Origin: Rhynchopus sp. YZ270_cl-10
Taxonomy: Eukaryota; Euglenozoa; Diplonemea; Diplonemida; Diplonemidae
Direction: 5' to 3'
Assembly: GCA_964035575.1 (NCBI GenBank)
Contig: OZ037919.1
Location: 1,116,001 to 1,180,000 of the forward strand
Length of the DNA stretch: 64,000 bases
Part shown: positions 18,974 through 29,448 of the stretch, one piece after another
How positions within the stretch are numbered: the first letter of the stretch is position 1
How the letters are laid out: the number at the start of each line of letters is the position of its first letter
Translations under genes and position numbers: made by a program
The notes under the pieces: model-generated
The model's database searches: none
What the model was told of the DNA's origin: nothing
What the model saw: the letters and a program-made list of their open reading frames with translations, nothing else

Positions 18974-20037
18974 GGTAGGGTTACGTGGCTCCTACGGCGC
19001 AACTCTAGTGGATTTTGTAAAGGCTGCTGGGCAGTCGTTGTAGGGTTAAGATGTGTGCGTAACATAATGTGTTCCAATTTCAAAAAAAAGAAGAAATAAA
19101 TACCAATGCATTTTGCTCGAAAAAGTGGAAAAACAATAAAAGTAGTTCCCGTTGGCGAGTTATTACGAAAACAATCGACAAATTCGCTCAACATGTCGAA
19201 AGCAAAATAGCAACAAAATAACTAAATAACAAAGAGAGAACATTTTTGTTTTACAGCTGCATCCCCAAGTAGTGTCTGCATATTTTTGTTTCAGTCGGTG
19301 CGTTGGCACTTACCACTTCCGTTTTTTGTTTTCATTTTCCTTCCTTGTTACATGCCTGCCACCTTCAAGCATGTCAAGCATACAGGTTTTATTTAAGGTG
19401 GCAGCACGAGAGGCTTAGCGTCATCGTATGAACTGCTCTTTATTTTTCAATGCAAAAAGTGTCATCAATTACTATTTTTCTCATCTTCAGCTTCACCCAT
19501 GTTTCTTTGAGGGCTCTCGCACGTTCTTGCTTTGTGTGCGCAGTGCCCATGTATCCCAGTGTGCTGCAAATGGTGGCCTCGGTTACCTGAACAATTCATG
19601 TTGTTGAGCATGTTACCCTGGGTCCATAGGGAGCCACGTGTGCACGACGTTTCATAATCACCATTTTCAAGTTTTTTTTTCTTCTTGTTGCCAGCAACGC
19701 TCTTCTCAACCCACACCTTTTTCCGAACCCCGAATTCCCTTCTGTGGCGAAAAATTGGGTTGTTTTCCACATCCTTCCAACCCCATAGGGTCACCCCATA
19801 TCCACAGCACACCCCGTTTGTTTTTTCAATCACTTTTCTGCCACAGTCCTCTTCTGCTTCTCATTCGTTCTGTCTACGTTATACCAACCACCTCACAAGG
19901 CTTCCTGAAGCAACACAAAAACCTTCTGCACGGAAGCTACACACCACCACAGCAACTCTTCTTTTCCCTCTTCTCTTCCCTCCCCCCTTCTCCCGCTCTA
20001 CTGACACCTCTCTCTCTTGGTCAGGGAAAATTTAACA
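18974..20037. other. Intergenic
   Basis: No firm gene. On the minus strand near 19500-19600 a short frame reads MNCSGNRGHHLQH...GHCAHKARTC, reminiscent of a zinc-knuckle remnant, but alone it is too weak to call. The 19850-20035 stretch is pyrimidine-rich and leads to TTGGTCAGGGAAAATTTAACA before the next ATG. Confidence 0.45.
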
Positions 20038-21264
20038 ATGCGAGCCACGAAAGAACACTACAACGGTGACATCCAAAACGGAGTGAAGCACGGCCATGGG
20101 ACGTACGTCTACGAAGGGTCGTACTTCCAGTACGAAGGTGAGTGGCAAAAAAACAAGAAGCACGGACGCGGCGTGCTCACCCTAGGCGACGGGACACGCT
20201 ACGAGGGCTCCTTCTCTGCAGGCGAAATGTGCGGCGAAGGGACGAAGCTGTGGCCAGACGGCGCCACGTACACTGGCACCTTTGAGGAGGGCGAGCCGCA
20301 CGGCCGCGGCACCTTCCAGTCGCCCACCACCGGAGAACAGTACTGCGGAGAGTGGTGTGCCGGGGCACGCAGTGGGGAGGGCACGCTGCAACTTCCGCAG
20401 CAGGGCCTTTCGTATTCGGGAAGCTTCCTGAAGCACCGCTTCAGCGGGCAGGGCACCTTAACCGACTGCACCTCGCAGGTTCGTTGGCAGGGCAACTTCG
20501 ACGCAGGCTGCTTCACTGGCGATGAGGCGAATATCATCCTCCCCAACGGCGTTTCCTACCACGGACCAGTACACTCCGGGAAACGTCAAGGGAACGGCAC
20601 CATGACGTATGAAGAAGGAAACACGAGACTAGCTTTTAATGCTTCGTTCGTGGACGACGAGGCGGAGACTGTCGAGGTGGAGGACGTCCTTTCCATCAAA
20701 CGCGTTGAGGCAATGACCGGGGGTGCGCTGCCGCTTTCCGCGCAGGGGACGAAGCTTGCCCTTTCGAAGTCGCATGAAGCTGTCTTGCTCACCCTCGCGC
20801 CGATGCAGTGCAGCAGAAAGATAAAAATTGAGGTCCACCACGTCGAGAAGTCTCGCAGCAGTGTTGCCGCCAGCGCCGCAGCCTCGCTGCGTAAAGGGAG
20901 TGCACGCTTGGGGCGGAAGGCGTGTGATTCTGTATATGCGAATACTTCCTCCGAGGGCGACAGTGGGCCAGTCAGTCTGCCCCTCAACGATCTTGCAGTG
21001 GGGACCTATATTCTCGCGCTAAGCGATGTCACAGCGTTTCCTAAGTTCGAGGTGCCGACTGCGGAAAAGAAGGAGGAAGGGGAAGGGGAGGAGGAAGTGA
21101 CAAAGGCTTCCGGAGGTGTCACGCAGGTGAAGCAGGATAGCCCTGTACCTTTTCCACAAGGTCTTGGACCAGTGCACAGAGACCAAGTCGCAAGGGCATC
21201 CTTCGCAGCCTACCAGCCGCAAACAGCAGCACCCACACGGATGATCCTGGAGCTCAAAGCTTGA
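20038..21264 (+). CDS. MORN-repeat protein (MORN1-like)
   Basis: A 408-residue protein from the ATG at 20038 (TTTAACAATG; an in-frame ATG seven codons upstream at 20017 lies in leader-like text). About seven or eight MORN repeats fill residues 8-200, for example YNGDIQNGVKHGHG, YEGEWQKNKKHGRG and YTGTFEEGEPHGRG. The C-terminal half (ALPLSAQGTKLALS, SLPLNDLAVGTYILALSD) has a beta-rich, DUF-like look without repeats and ends in a charged stretch. MORN proteins bind membranes and organise the cytoskeleton in protists, often at basal bodies or flagella; that role is inferred here from the family. Confidence 0.85.
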   Translation: MRATKEHYNGDIQNGVKHGHGTYVYEGSYFQYEGEWQKNKKHGRGVLTLGDGTRYEGSFSAGEMCGEGTKLWPDGATYTGTFEEGEPHGRGTFQSPTTGEQYCGEWCAGARSGEGTLQLPQQGLSYSGSFLKHRFSGQGTLTDCTSQVRWQGNFDAGCFTGDEANIILPNGVSYHGPVHSGKRQGNGTMTYEEGNTRLAFNASFVDDEAETVEVEDVLSIKRVEAMTGGALPLSAQGTKLALSKSHEAVLLTLAPMQCSRKIKIEVHHVEKSRSSVAASAAASLRKGSARLGRKACDSVYANTSSEGDSGPVSLPLNDLAVGTYILALSDVTAFPKFEVPTAEKKEEGEGEEEVTKASGGVTQVKQDSPVPFPQGLGPVHRDQVARASFAAYQPQTAAPTRMILELKA

Positions 21265-21440
21265 GTTTTTTTTTGTTAAAATATTTTTTGGCAGGGCGTT
21301 TTACAACGCTTTCCAAAAGAGGGGTGTGTAGAGGGTGGGAAGAGGGGGAGGGGGAAACGTTGTGGCAAAACAAAAATGAAAGGGCTCCCTCTTTTGAGTG
21401 GATACTATCGTAGGTGGGCGTGGAAAAAACGGAGTCGCCC

Positions 21441-22402
21441 ATGGGGTGGCATCAAAACAAAAAACGCGGACAATGTCCGCGTTTTTGGGGAATTTCAGAC
21501 CCCCCCCCTCCCCCCCCCAAAACGCGGACATTTTTTGTTTTTTTCCCCCCTATTTTTTGCTGGTTTTTGGGTGACGGGGTGCAAATTCGTGACCCAAAAC
21601 ACAGTTTTTTGGCATTTCCGGAATCCGTCCAGAAAGTGGTGGGGTCAATTTCGAAAATTGGACAATTTTTTGACCACTTAAATTTTTGAAAATATGAGCC
21701 CGGTCACTAATACGTGGGGCCCATTTTCGGCCAAAAAATGCTGCTGAAAAAAATTTTCTAGTGAAAATTTTTCAGCCCCAAAACATGCCGCAATTGGCAT
21801 TTCCGGAATCTGTCCGCGCTGTGGTGGGGTCAATTTGCCGAAATGGCCAAGTTCTTGGTGTTGGTCAAAATGAGTGTAAGGTAAAGGGACAAGGTAAATC
21901 CCACAACCCAGATTTTCTCTCTCTGATGCTGAAACCATGAAAATGCGCAAAAACACCGGCATTTGCATTTCCGGAATCCGTCCGTTCTGTGGTGGGGTCA
22001 ATTTGGCAAAACGGACAAGTTCTTGATTTTGGTCAAAACCGTCAGTGTAAGGTAAAGGGGTCCAAGTGTTTGCCTGTAGAAGCACATGGTAGCAGGGGTT
22101 TTAGGGCCCCCATGCGTGTACATTTTGCAAAAAAACGCGGGCATCTTGTATTTTTTATTTTGCCCGAAAACACCGGCATTTGCATTTCCTGAATCCGCCG
22201 GTTCTGTGGTGGGGTCAATTTGCCGAAATGGACGAGTTTTTATAAATTTTGGTCAAAATCGTGTACAACCCCGGTGAAGAAAAAAAAATTCGAGGAAAAA
22301 AAAACCCCAAAATGTCCGCGTTTTCTGGAATTTCAGACCCCCCCCCTCCCCCCCCAAAAACGCGGACATTGTCCGCGTTTTTTGTTTTGATGCCACCCCC
22401 AT
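21441..22402. mobile_element. TIR element with palindromic subterminal motif
   Basis: The left end ATGGGGTGGCATCAAAAC (21441) faces GTTTTGATGCCACCCCCAT (ending 22402). Just inside each end lies the perfect hairpin ACGCGGACAATGTCCGCGT, then GGAATTTCAGACCCCCCCC in direct orientation near both ends. The interior (21600-22270) is made of four diverged copies of a GCATTTCCGGAATCCGTCC...GTGGTGGGGTCAATTT unit. It has no transposase. Confidence 0.65.
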
Positions 22403-23182
22403 CTGTATTTGATTTTTATTCTACGTTTTTTTTGACTTCGATCGAAACCCTACCGGGACGTAATCTTGTATCCTTGAATTTTTGATAATATGGATGACTT
22501 CGCGTTTTCCAGCTTTTGCCGACGCCTCTTCTTTGTGTCCTTCTCTGTCCTTCGTAGACTCCAAGAAATAATCCCCGCGCCGGCTCTTGCAGAATCTCTT
22601 CTGTCAGAAGGTCCTTGCAGGTGCAGGCGTGCCACACTTCGCAGGAGCTGATCTTTGCTGTTAGAGTAGTCACTTCGTCCCTTTCGTTTTTTGCAATTTA
22701 CGTAGTTTTTTTCTTGTCATTTATGAAATAATTGTTATTTTTGCATACTTCCATAGTAAGCGCCAATGCCATGCGGGAGGGATTGTGGTGCTGCACACGT
22801 TGTTGACGTCAGGAATTTCAGAGCTTCCCTCGTGCGCGACAAAATTTGCATTTCTCTGGCAGGAACCCCGTGAGTGGATCTTCCCCAAACACATTGCAGT
22901 GTCCATCTGCTATAGCCTCGATCATGTCGTTATCATGATCCAGAGTCCAGAGCTGCGCTCTCCTTCCACGAACAAAACACGCCAGTTTACCACAAATCGT
23001 TTGTGCCCCAAGCACCTATGCTCCTTATGTACAGCACCGTGCATGATCTTTGTAGAGGTGAGTCCAATTCCTATTCTCAATCCGCGTTTTTTAATGATTG
23101 GAAAAATGATTATAAACTATAAAAAATTTACACGCAGATTTCCCTATTTTTTTTTACACAAAACACCCAAAGAAGAGACTAA
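22403..23182. other. Gap with possible minus-strand gene remnants
   Basis: On the minus strand two open stretches look coding: about 22673-22420 (KISSCEVWHACTCKDLLTEE...) and about 23015-22770 (LWTLDHDNDMIEAIADGHCN...EKCKFCRAR). They are in different frames with an AT-rich break between them, and I do not recognise the product. The plus strand holds the leader of the next gene. Confidence 0.4.
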
Positions 23183-25493
23183 ATGGGAATGATGAAGGAG
23201 AGCAAGAAGTATGAGCCCACTTCGTCCGCTCCTGTGTGGCGGAAGCACCTGCAGATCCAGCCCATGCAGCAGGCCATCGTCAAGCCACGCCAGGCAGGCC
23301 CCGAGAAGCGCATTATTGATGAGGCAGCATCCCTCTTTTCGACCCCCACTGAGTGCCCCGTGAGCTACTTCGTCAGCACCGTCGACGTCGTCGCAAGGGT
23401 ATGAATAATCACAACTAACCCACGTTGTCCCCACCCTCCACCCCCACCCTCAACAGGCCGAAGCTGACGCCGTCTCCGCCCGCCTTAAGGTCATCATCTG
23501 CGTAATGAAGACTGCCTCCGCCGACACACCTGCACCAGCACCGATGACGAAGTGCTCATCCCAGGCGAGGCCGTCTGTGAAGGAAGGTCTTGCGTGCATA
23601 CGCCTCATGCCCTGTGGTGTTGCGGTCCGCGACGCTACGTGCGCTATCATCACTCCGAAGGTCGAGACAGAGAAGGAGAAGACGGACGACAACCTGGCCA
23701 CTTCCTCCTCCTCCTCCTCCTCCTCCGTCGCCACGAAGGACAAGCCCGAGAAGGAGGAGGACGCTCCCGGGCGGATTGCGTACCTCGATGGGGCAACGCA
23801 CTTCTTCACGGACACCCCCGGACTGTACTCCGTCAACTTCACGATCGACCTGAACTACGTCAGCTCCATGAAGCAGGGTGTCAACTTCAGCGTCCCCCGC
23901 GCCACGCAGTGCAACTTCACTGCGATGGTGCCGTACACTGACATTGAGGTGTCGATCCCGCAGGCAGTGCTCCTCGAGCAAGTGGAGGAGATGGAGAAGT
24001 TCAATGGTGGGGAGGACATGAAGATTACACGCATTGAGGCAGTCATCGCGCCGACGACAGAAATCCAAATGAAATGGACCAAAGTCCGCAAGGTGCAGGA
24101 AGTGAAGAAGGAGAAGCCCGGTCTCGGTGTTCCCGTCCCCACCCTCAAGCCTGCTCCCGTCAAGGAGATGATTCTCACCTCTGGCCAGGACATCAACCAC
24201 AGCATTGGAGGTGGAATGTGCGTCACCACCTTGTACCAGCACTACACCATCACAAATGGGTCGCTGAGCACCTTCACCATTGAGGTCGACGACAAGCACG
24301 GCAGCGCGCCGCACTGCTCGCAGGACCTCAGCAATGAATGCCTCAAGACCCGCCCGGTCCGGGTGCTCAGCGTCGACGGAGCGGGCCTGCACCGCTGGGA
24401 CGTCGAGGCCAACCCAGAGCAGCCGAGGGGACAGCTTCTGAAGCTCTCGATGGAGAGCGCTGTTCAGGGCACTGTGCACTTCACGATTCAGGTCGAGTTG
24501 GAGATGCTTGGCACATCCTGCTGCATCATCTGCCCTACCTTCAAGCCGGTAGGTACCAACCGCAACAAAGGAAGCGTTGCTGTACAGGCGAGAACGGCGG
24601 TGGAAATCCAAGAGCTTGAGTCGCGTCACCTCTCCAAGGTTGATGTGCAGGAGATGCCACAGAAGCTGAAGGCACAGCCGGACTCTGTGCTTCATGCGTA
24701 CAAATTTTTAACCGCAACGTCGCACCTTGCCCTCGAGATCACGAAGCACAGCGACGTCGAAGTTCTGGTTGCCACTGCGGAGGAGGCGCTGTACACTATC
24801 ACACACACCGGAGAGCATATCTTTTATCATATGTTCTTGAAGGTGCGCAACACACAGAGGCAGTTTGCGAGGGTCAGCATGCCGAGGGGGTCCACCATTT
24901 GGAGCTGTCTGCTTGCCGGCGCTGCGGTCAAACCTGCAATGGAAAGCGCGACGGAGACGGTGCTCATCCCCCTGCAGAAATGCACCTCAGGCCTCTTCAA
25001 TGGAGAGCTCATCTTTGTGAAGCAGGCGGATGTTGCTCCGGACTTCAAATTGGAGCTTCCCAGCGTGGACATCCCAATCAACCATCTGTACGTGAAGCTG
25101 TGGATGCCTACCACGCATAAGTACACAGAGTTTGTCGGTGGGGAGATGCGTGAAGTGCAGCATTGGACGACCCAGCCGTCGGCAGAGTCGGAGATCCTGC
25201 AGGGTGCTGCACCACCACAGCCGCAGCACAACGAATGGGCATACGAAGCGGTACCACCAGGGCTGCCGTCGCCGCCAGCGCCGCAGGGAACGAACGATGT
25301 CGTGTCCGGGATCCGCCCGCTCACCTTCAAAACGACGCCGCTGCACACAGGGCGTGTGTTCCGCCTCGAAAAGCTTCTGGTGGGGACGCGGTCGAAGATA
25401 GTGCTCTCCTGCGAGACTGCGGAGCGTGAGAAGAAGAAGCGTCGTACTCTTGAATCGCAGCAGCCTTGGTTGCCTGAATGCATTGTGGCGTGA
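23183..25493 (+). CDS. 750-residue beta-rich protein with one intron, function unknown
   Basis: Exon 1 is 23183-23398, the intron 23399-23456 (58 bp, GTATGAATAA... with CTAAC and an ACAG end), and exon 2 23457-25493; the join is phase 0. The product is 750 residues. Residues 1-90 are N-terminal (MGMMKESKKYEP...). After a Ser/Lys/Glu-rich linker (about 140-165) comes a beta-rich body with text such as LYSVNFTIDLNYVSSM and VLIPLQKCTSGLFNGELIFV. The segment with HAYKFLTATSHLALEITKH, VEVLVATAEEALYTIT and QFARVSMPRGSTIWSCLLAG resembles a region I recall from large hypothetical proteins of bacteria, especially Planctomycetes. No signal peptide, no membrane segment, no catalytic motif seen. The tail has a Pro/Gln-rich stretch. 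Confidence 0.75.
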
Positions 25494-27176
25494 GTTATTT
25501 GACATTTTTTTTTTTGAAATTAAATTGAAAAAAAAACAAAGTTAAATTGTAGTAGCCGAAAGAGCGCAACCACAACGACTCTACACAAATTTCAAAAAAG
25601 ACTAAAAAAATGGAGCTCAAAACAGTGAGAACGTTGGGTAGTGTAATGTCTCAGTTTTGAGTGGAAGTGGAGTGGAGAGAGAGAGAGAGAGAGTATCTAG
25701 CCTGATTTGTAGTGCGGCCTCTTTTTTTTTGCGCTATGAATAATATTATTGTTTTTGCTCGAGGTGGGAGGGGGGGTTTAAAGGGAGGGTTGGGGGGTTT
25801 CTGGTAAAAACACAAAACACAGCATACTTTTGTGGATAACACAAAAAGTTCTCTCCTTTGTCGATCAGATTTTGATTCTGTGTTTTTTCCGGTGTTTACC
25901 GGTATTTTCCGGATGCCAAGTACCTTAACATATGGGTCAAAGTCAGGTCGATTTGTTTTAAAAAAATATAATTCCCGCTTTTTTTGTGAATCATGTTCAC
26001 CTAATAAAGAGGGAATGGTTAATGATAAACACACAGCTATTTTTTCGCCTGGTCGAACGCAACCTCCATTGTTGAGTAATATTTGCGAGAAAAAAAATGA
26101 AAAAAAAATAATTGTTTTTGTTTGAAAAAATGGTCCTAAAAAAAAATGCCTTCTTGTTCCATCTTTCAAACATTTTTTTTGTTCTTTTTTTTTGTTTTTC
26201 TCTTATTTTTTTTTGCACTTCCCAACGTATAACCCCTCCTCACCTTCACCCCCCCACGAGACCCGTTCTATTTTTTTTTTGTTGTTTTTTTTTCGCGTTC
26301 TTTATTTTTTTTTTTACGATTCTTTTTTTTTTGTAAGGTGACAACAAAAGGAAGGTGATTGGTACATCTTAACAAAATTTTCTTTTCTTTTCTTGTTTTG
26401 CCCCCCATATTCTCCCCCTATTTGACTAGCTAGTTCTCGTACACAAAAAACAAAGAGAGAATTGCCCTATCCTGGCTTGTCGATCTTATAGGATGGAGGG
26501 GGGGGTCACACCCGACGGTTGTGGTCACGTGGTGCACTATGGTACTGCGTCTTGCAATGTGCAAGGGGTTGAGGGCTCATTTTTTTTACCGAACGTTCAA
26601 CGGTACCCTTATTTTGATTTTCAAAAAAAAATTGACAAAAAAAAAAAATCCTAACGTCGTCTGTAAGCACTTTCCCTAGCCTTTTATGACGAACGTTTCC
26701 ATCTTTTGCCATTGTGATTGAACAGGAGGGGAGGGTTTTCAATTTAAGGTGCAAAAAAACGCAACAAAATAAAGCAAAAAAAAGTACCGTTTAAACAACC
26801 TCCTCCTATTCTGAGCAACTTCACTTTTCTTTTGTCCACCAACTTACTGAAGGAACAAAAGGAGAAAAGCGGAAAAAAACCTCTTTTACTTTTTTTCTCT
26901 ATTTTTTTTTTTACCCTCAACAAAAAAATACAAAAGCAAATAATAAAAAAAAACAAACAAACAGAACAACACCAAAAAAACTGCAAATACATTTTCTCTT
27001 CATTCTCTCACCACCACCACCACCACCACCACCACCACCACTTCCCCCCCTTTATTCAGGACCCACCATTAGGGTGGAGGGTGGGGTATATTCCCCCCCT
27101 CTTTGTTCCCCTCCCCCAACACACAAAACCCTAGCCTCTTGATCTTTGCCATTTTCTTTCCCTAAAAAGCATCACA
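25494..27176. other. Intergenic, homopolymer-rich
   Basis: Long T and A runs, a (GA)n tract at 25676-25694 and a (CAC)n tract at about 27009-27041. The last 60 bases are pyrimidine-rich before AAAAAGCATCACAATG. No gene is supported; the small frames are low-complexity. Confidence 0.6.
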
Positions 27177-29140
27177 ATGTCGAAACGTCTCAGGTCCCCA
27201 CCCCCTTCTGCACGCCACCTTTCTGACTTGGTTTGTACCGACTGTAATTCTCGGATGACGGGGCTTCTATTCTGTCCTGTAACGGGGGAACGTCATATGC
27301 TCCAGGGTGCGGGGTTAAAGGTGGCACGCGATGCGGACAGTTCGTTTGCTGATCTTTTTGGAGAAACGTCGGGGGATTCTCAGGAGTGCTTTGACCTTCA
27401 TGGTGTGCCGCCACCTTCGGCGACACAGACAGAGTCTCCTGTGCAGAATGGTGCAAAGCGAAGACGTCGCAGCTCCCCAGAAGCGAACCTTCCGGATGTG
27501 AGCCAACACCAGCACCTCCAGCAGCCCTCTGGTGGTCTGGTCGTTGGCATCGGCAGGGCAGGTCCGCTCCTCCCCGAAACCCCTCGACCGCGTACCCCAC
27601 CGCCACCCCCCAGCCTCCAGACAGTCTCCGCTGCAGTGCTCCCGGTCATGCATCCGCAGCTTCCGTTGTTCAGTGGCGGGGGGGGAGGAGGGGGAGGAGG
27701 GGGAGGGAGTGTCTCACCCGACGCATCTCTCCCACCCCCAGCACCAAGCGTGGTGTCCGACACAGTGGGGGTGGGTGTTCCGGAGCTGCCGGTGGAGGCT
27801 GGGGGAGGAGGAGGAGGAGGAGGAGGTGGTGGTGTGTTGAGTGTCTCGCCCTCTGCAGGCAGTACGGTGATGCCAACAGTGGTGATGAGTGTGCCGGTGG
27901 GGGGTGGAGGGGGTGGAGGAGGAGGAGGAGGAGGAGGGGGAGAGGTGGAGGCAGTACCGATCCCGGTGTTGACGGAGGCTGTGCGGGCTGCCCCGGTACC
28001 GTCGCATATACACAATGCGCAGATGGTATGTTTTATTCAAGGTGTTAAACCACGAAATAGATGTGGGACTGCCGGTCATTGTCACCAAGGTACACTGTTC
28101 ACGAGAGGGCTTTGTATTTCAAACTTTATTTTTGCTGATATTTTAGACACTCACATACATTCTCCCCATTACACTAGGTGCATATGATGGAGCTTCTCGA
28201 ACACTCGCAGGACGACGCTGTGAACACCCCTGCCGCGTCCCCCTCGACGTCTACTGCCCTCCAAGCCACCCCACGCGGTGTGACCCTGCCACGCCTACCG
28301 CAGCTTAGCGCTGAAGAGGTGTCGTCGCGTCTGTCCGCATCCGGGGTGCGCACCTTGAGTGCGATGCTTGCGGTGTGCACAGCGCCGGGTGGGTCGTCTT
28401 CTGTGTCGGGTGTCTCGCTGTCGCTTCCTGCAGACGTGACGCCGCAGGACCTACGTCGTCGTATCCTTGCTGTAGGGGCACACCGCGTCCCACGGAGACG
28501 CTCGGCGACCTCACAGTTGGTTCTCAGCACACAACGTTATCCGACACAGTGTGTTGCGCTGGACGCCGTTCTTGGTGGTGGCATCGCAAGCCATGGGGTG
28601 ACCTCGTTCACCGGAGACGTAGGGTGCGCGAAGTCTTTGCTGTGTCGCAGCCTGGTCCGCTCTGTGCTCCAAAGCGGTAAGGCAGTGTTGTGGGTCGACA
28701 GTGGTGGTGGGTGTGGTTTCGAGACGCATCCGCGGTGTGGGGTGTTTCGTGTACACGGTGCGGTGGACGTTCTGCTTGGGGTGTTGGTGCGGGCGCTGTG
28801 CGATGTGAAGAAGGGGTGTCTTGATGTGGTTATCATCGACTCTCTGTCGGCACTGATCCTCGCACAGCACCAAGGTGCGTGGACGTCTCTCGATGCAGGA
28901 AGGCTCGCTGCGCTCTGGCAAGCGCTGCGTAGTCTCGCTGCAGCAGGCTGCTGTCTCGTCCTCGTCACCCAAACTGCACCCACCCTGCCCCCCATATTCA
29001 CCTCCCTTCCTGCGACAGTGGTGCAGCTGCAAACCCTTGGGGGTGGCAGCAATGGTGGGCGCATCCCCTTGCAGATCACGATAAAGAAGTCTGCGACGCT
29101 CGCACAGCAAACCCTTAGTGCGTTTATCCCCACTGAGTGA
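27177..29140 (+). CDS. RecA/Rad51-superfamily protein with Gly-rich linker, one intron
   Basis: Exon 1 is 27177-28025, the intron 28026-28177 (152 bp, GTATGTTTTA...ACACTAG), and exon 2 28178-29140; phase 0, 603 residues. The N-terminus has a possible zinc site (CTDCNSRMTGLLFC). Residues 160-270 contain three long glycine runs coded by GGA/GGG repeats. The RecA core lies in the last 220 residues: GDVGCAKS at the Walker A position (canonical GxxxxGK[TS] changed to GxxxxAKS but with the lysine), LDVVIIDS as Walker B, and the strand LVLVTQTAP. The layout resembles Rad51 paralogues (XRCC3/RAD51D/XRCC2), which act in homologous recombination. Which paralogue cannot be told. The intron carries a dispersed repeat. 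Confidence 0.75.
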
Positions 29141-29448
29141 GTGCGGAATTAAAAGAAATGCTTCTAACTTCCATCACGACAATGGTGTATGGGAGCAAAG
29201 GTGTCGTGTTTTTATGTGTCTTATTTAAATTCCCCGTGTTCTTCTTTTTGTGCTCTTCAGTACAAATACAACGAGAAACAAAGCAAAAAATGACAGCAAA
29301 ATGTTCTTAACGTCTCAATGTTTCAGCTTGTTTTTTGCTACATCCCTCATATCGCAACCCCGCATCCTCATCCACCACTCTCTCTCCCTCTACCTCCACC
29401 ACCTCTAGGGAAGCTGCTGCACACTCCCCTCCCCCTTCTCTCTTTCCT
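29141..29448. other. Intergenic and leader
   Basis: AT-rich text followed by a pyrimidine-rich stretch. CACCACCTCTAGGG at 29395-29408 could be a splice acceptor. The open frame of the next gene extends back to 29335 but that part looks like leader. Confidence 0.5.

Noticed and set aside
25651-26336. Short frames with Phe/Lys runs between 25.6 and 26.4 kb
   Set aside because: They are low-complexity translations of T and A runs.
27398-28088. Proline-rich and leucine-rich minus-strand frames opposite the Rad51-like gene
   Set aside because: They mirror the glycine-coding GGA/GGG repeats on the plus strand and have no domain.
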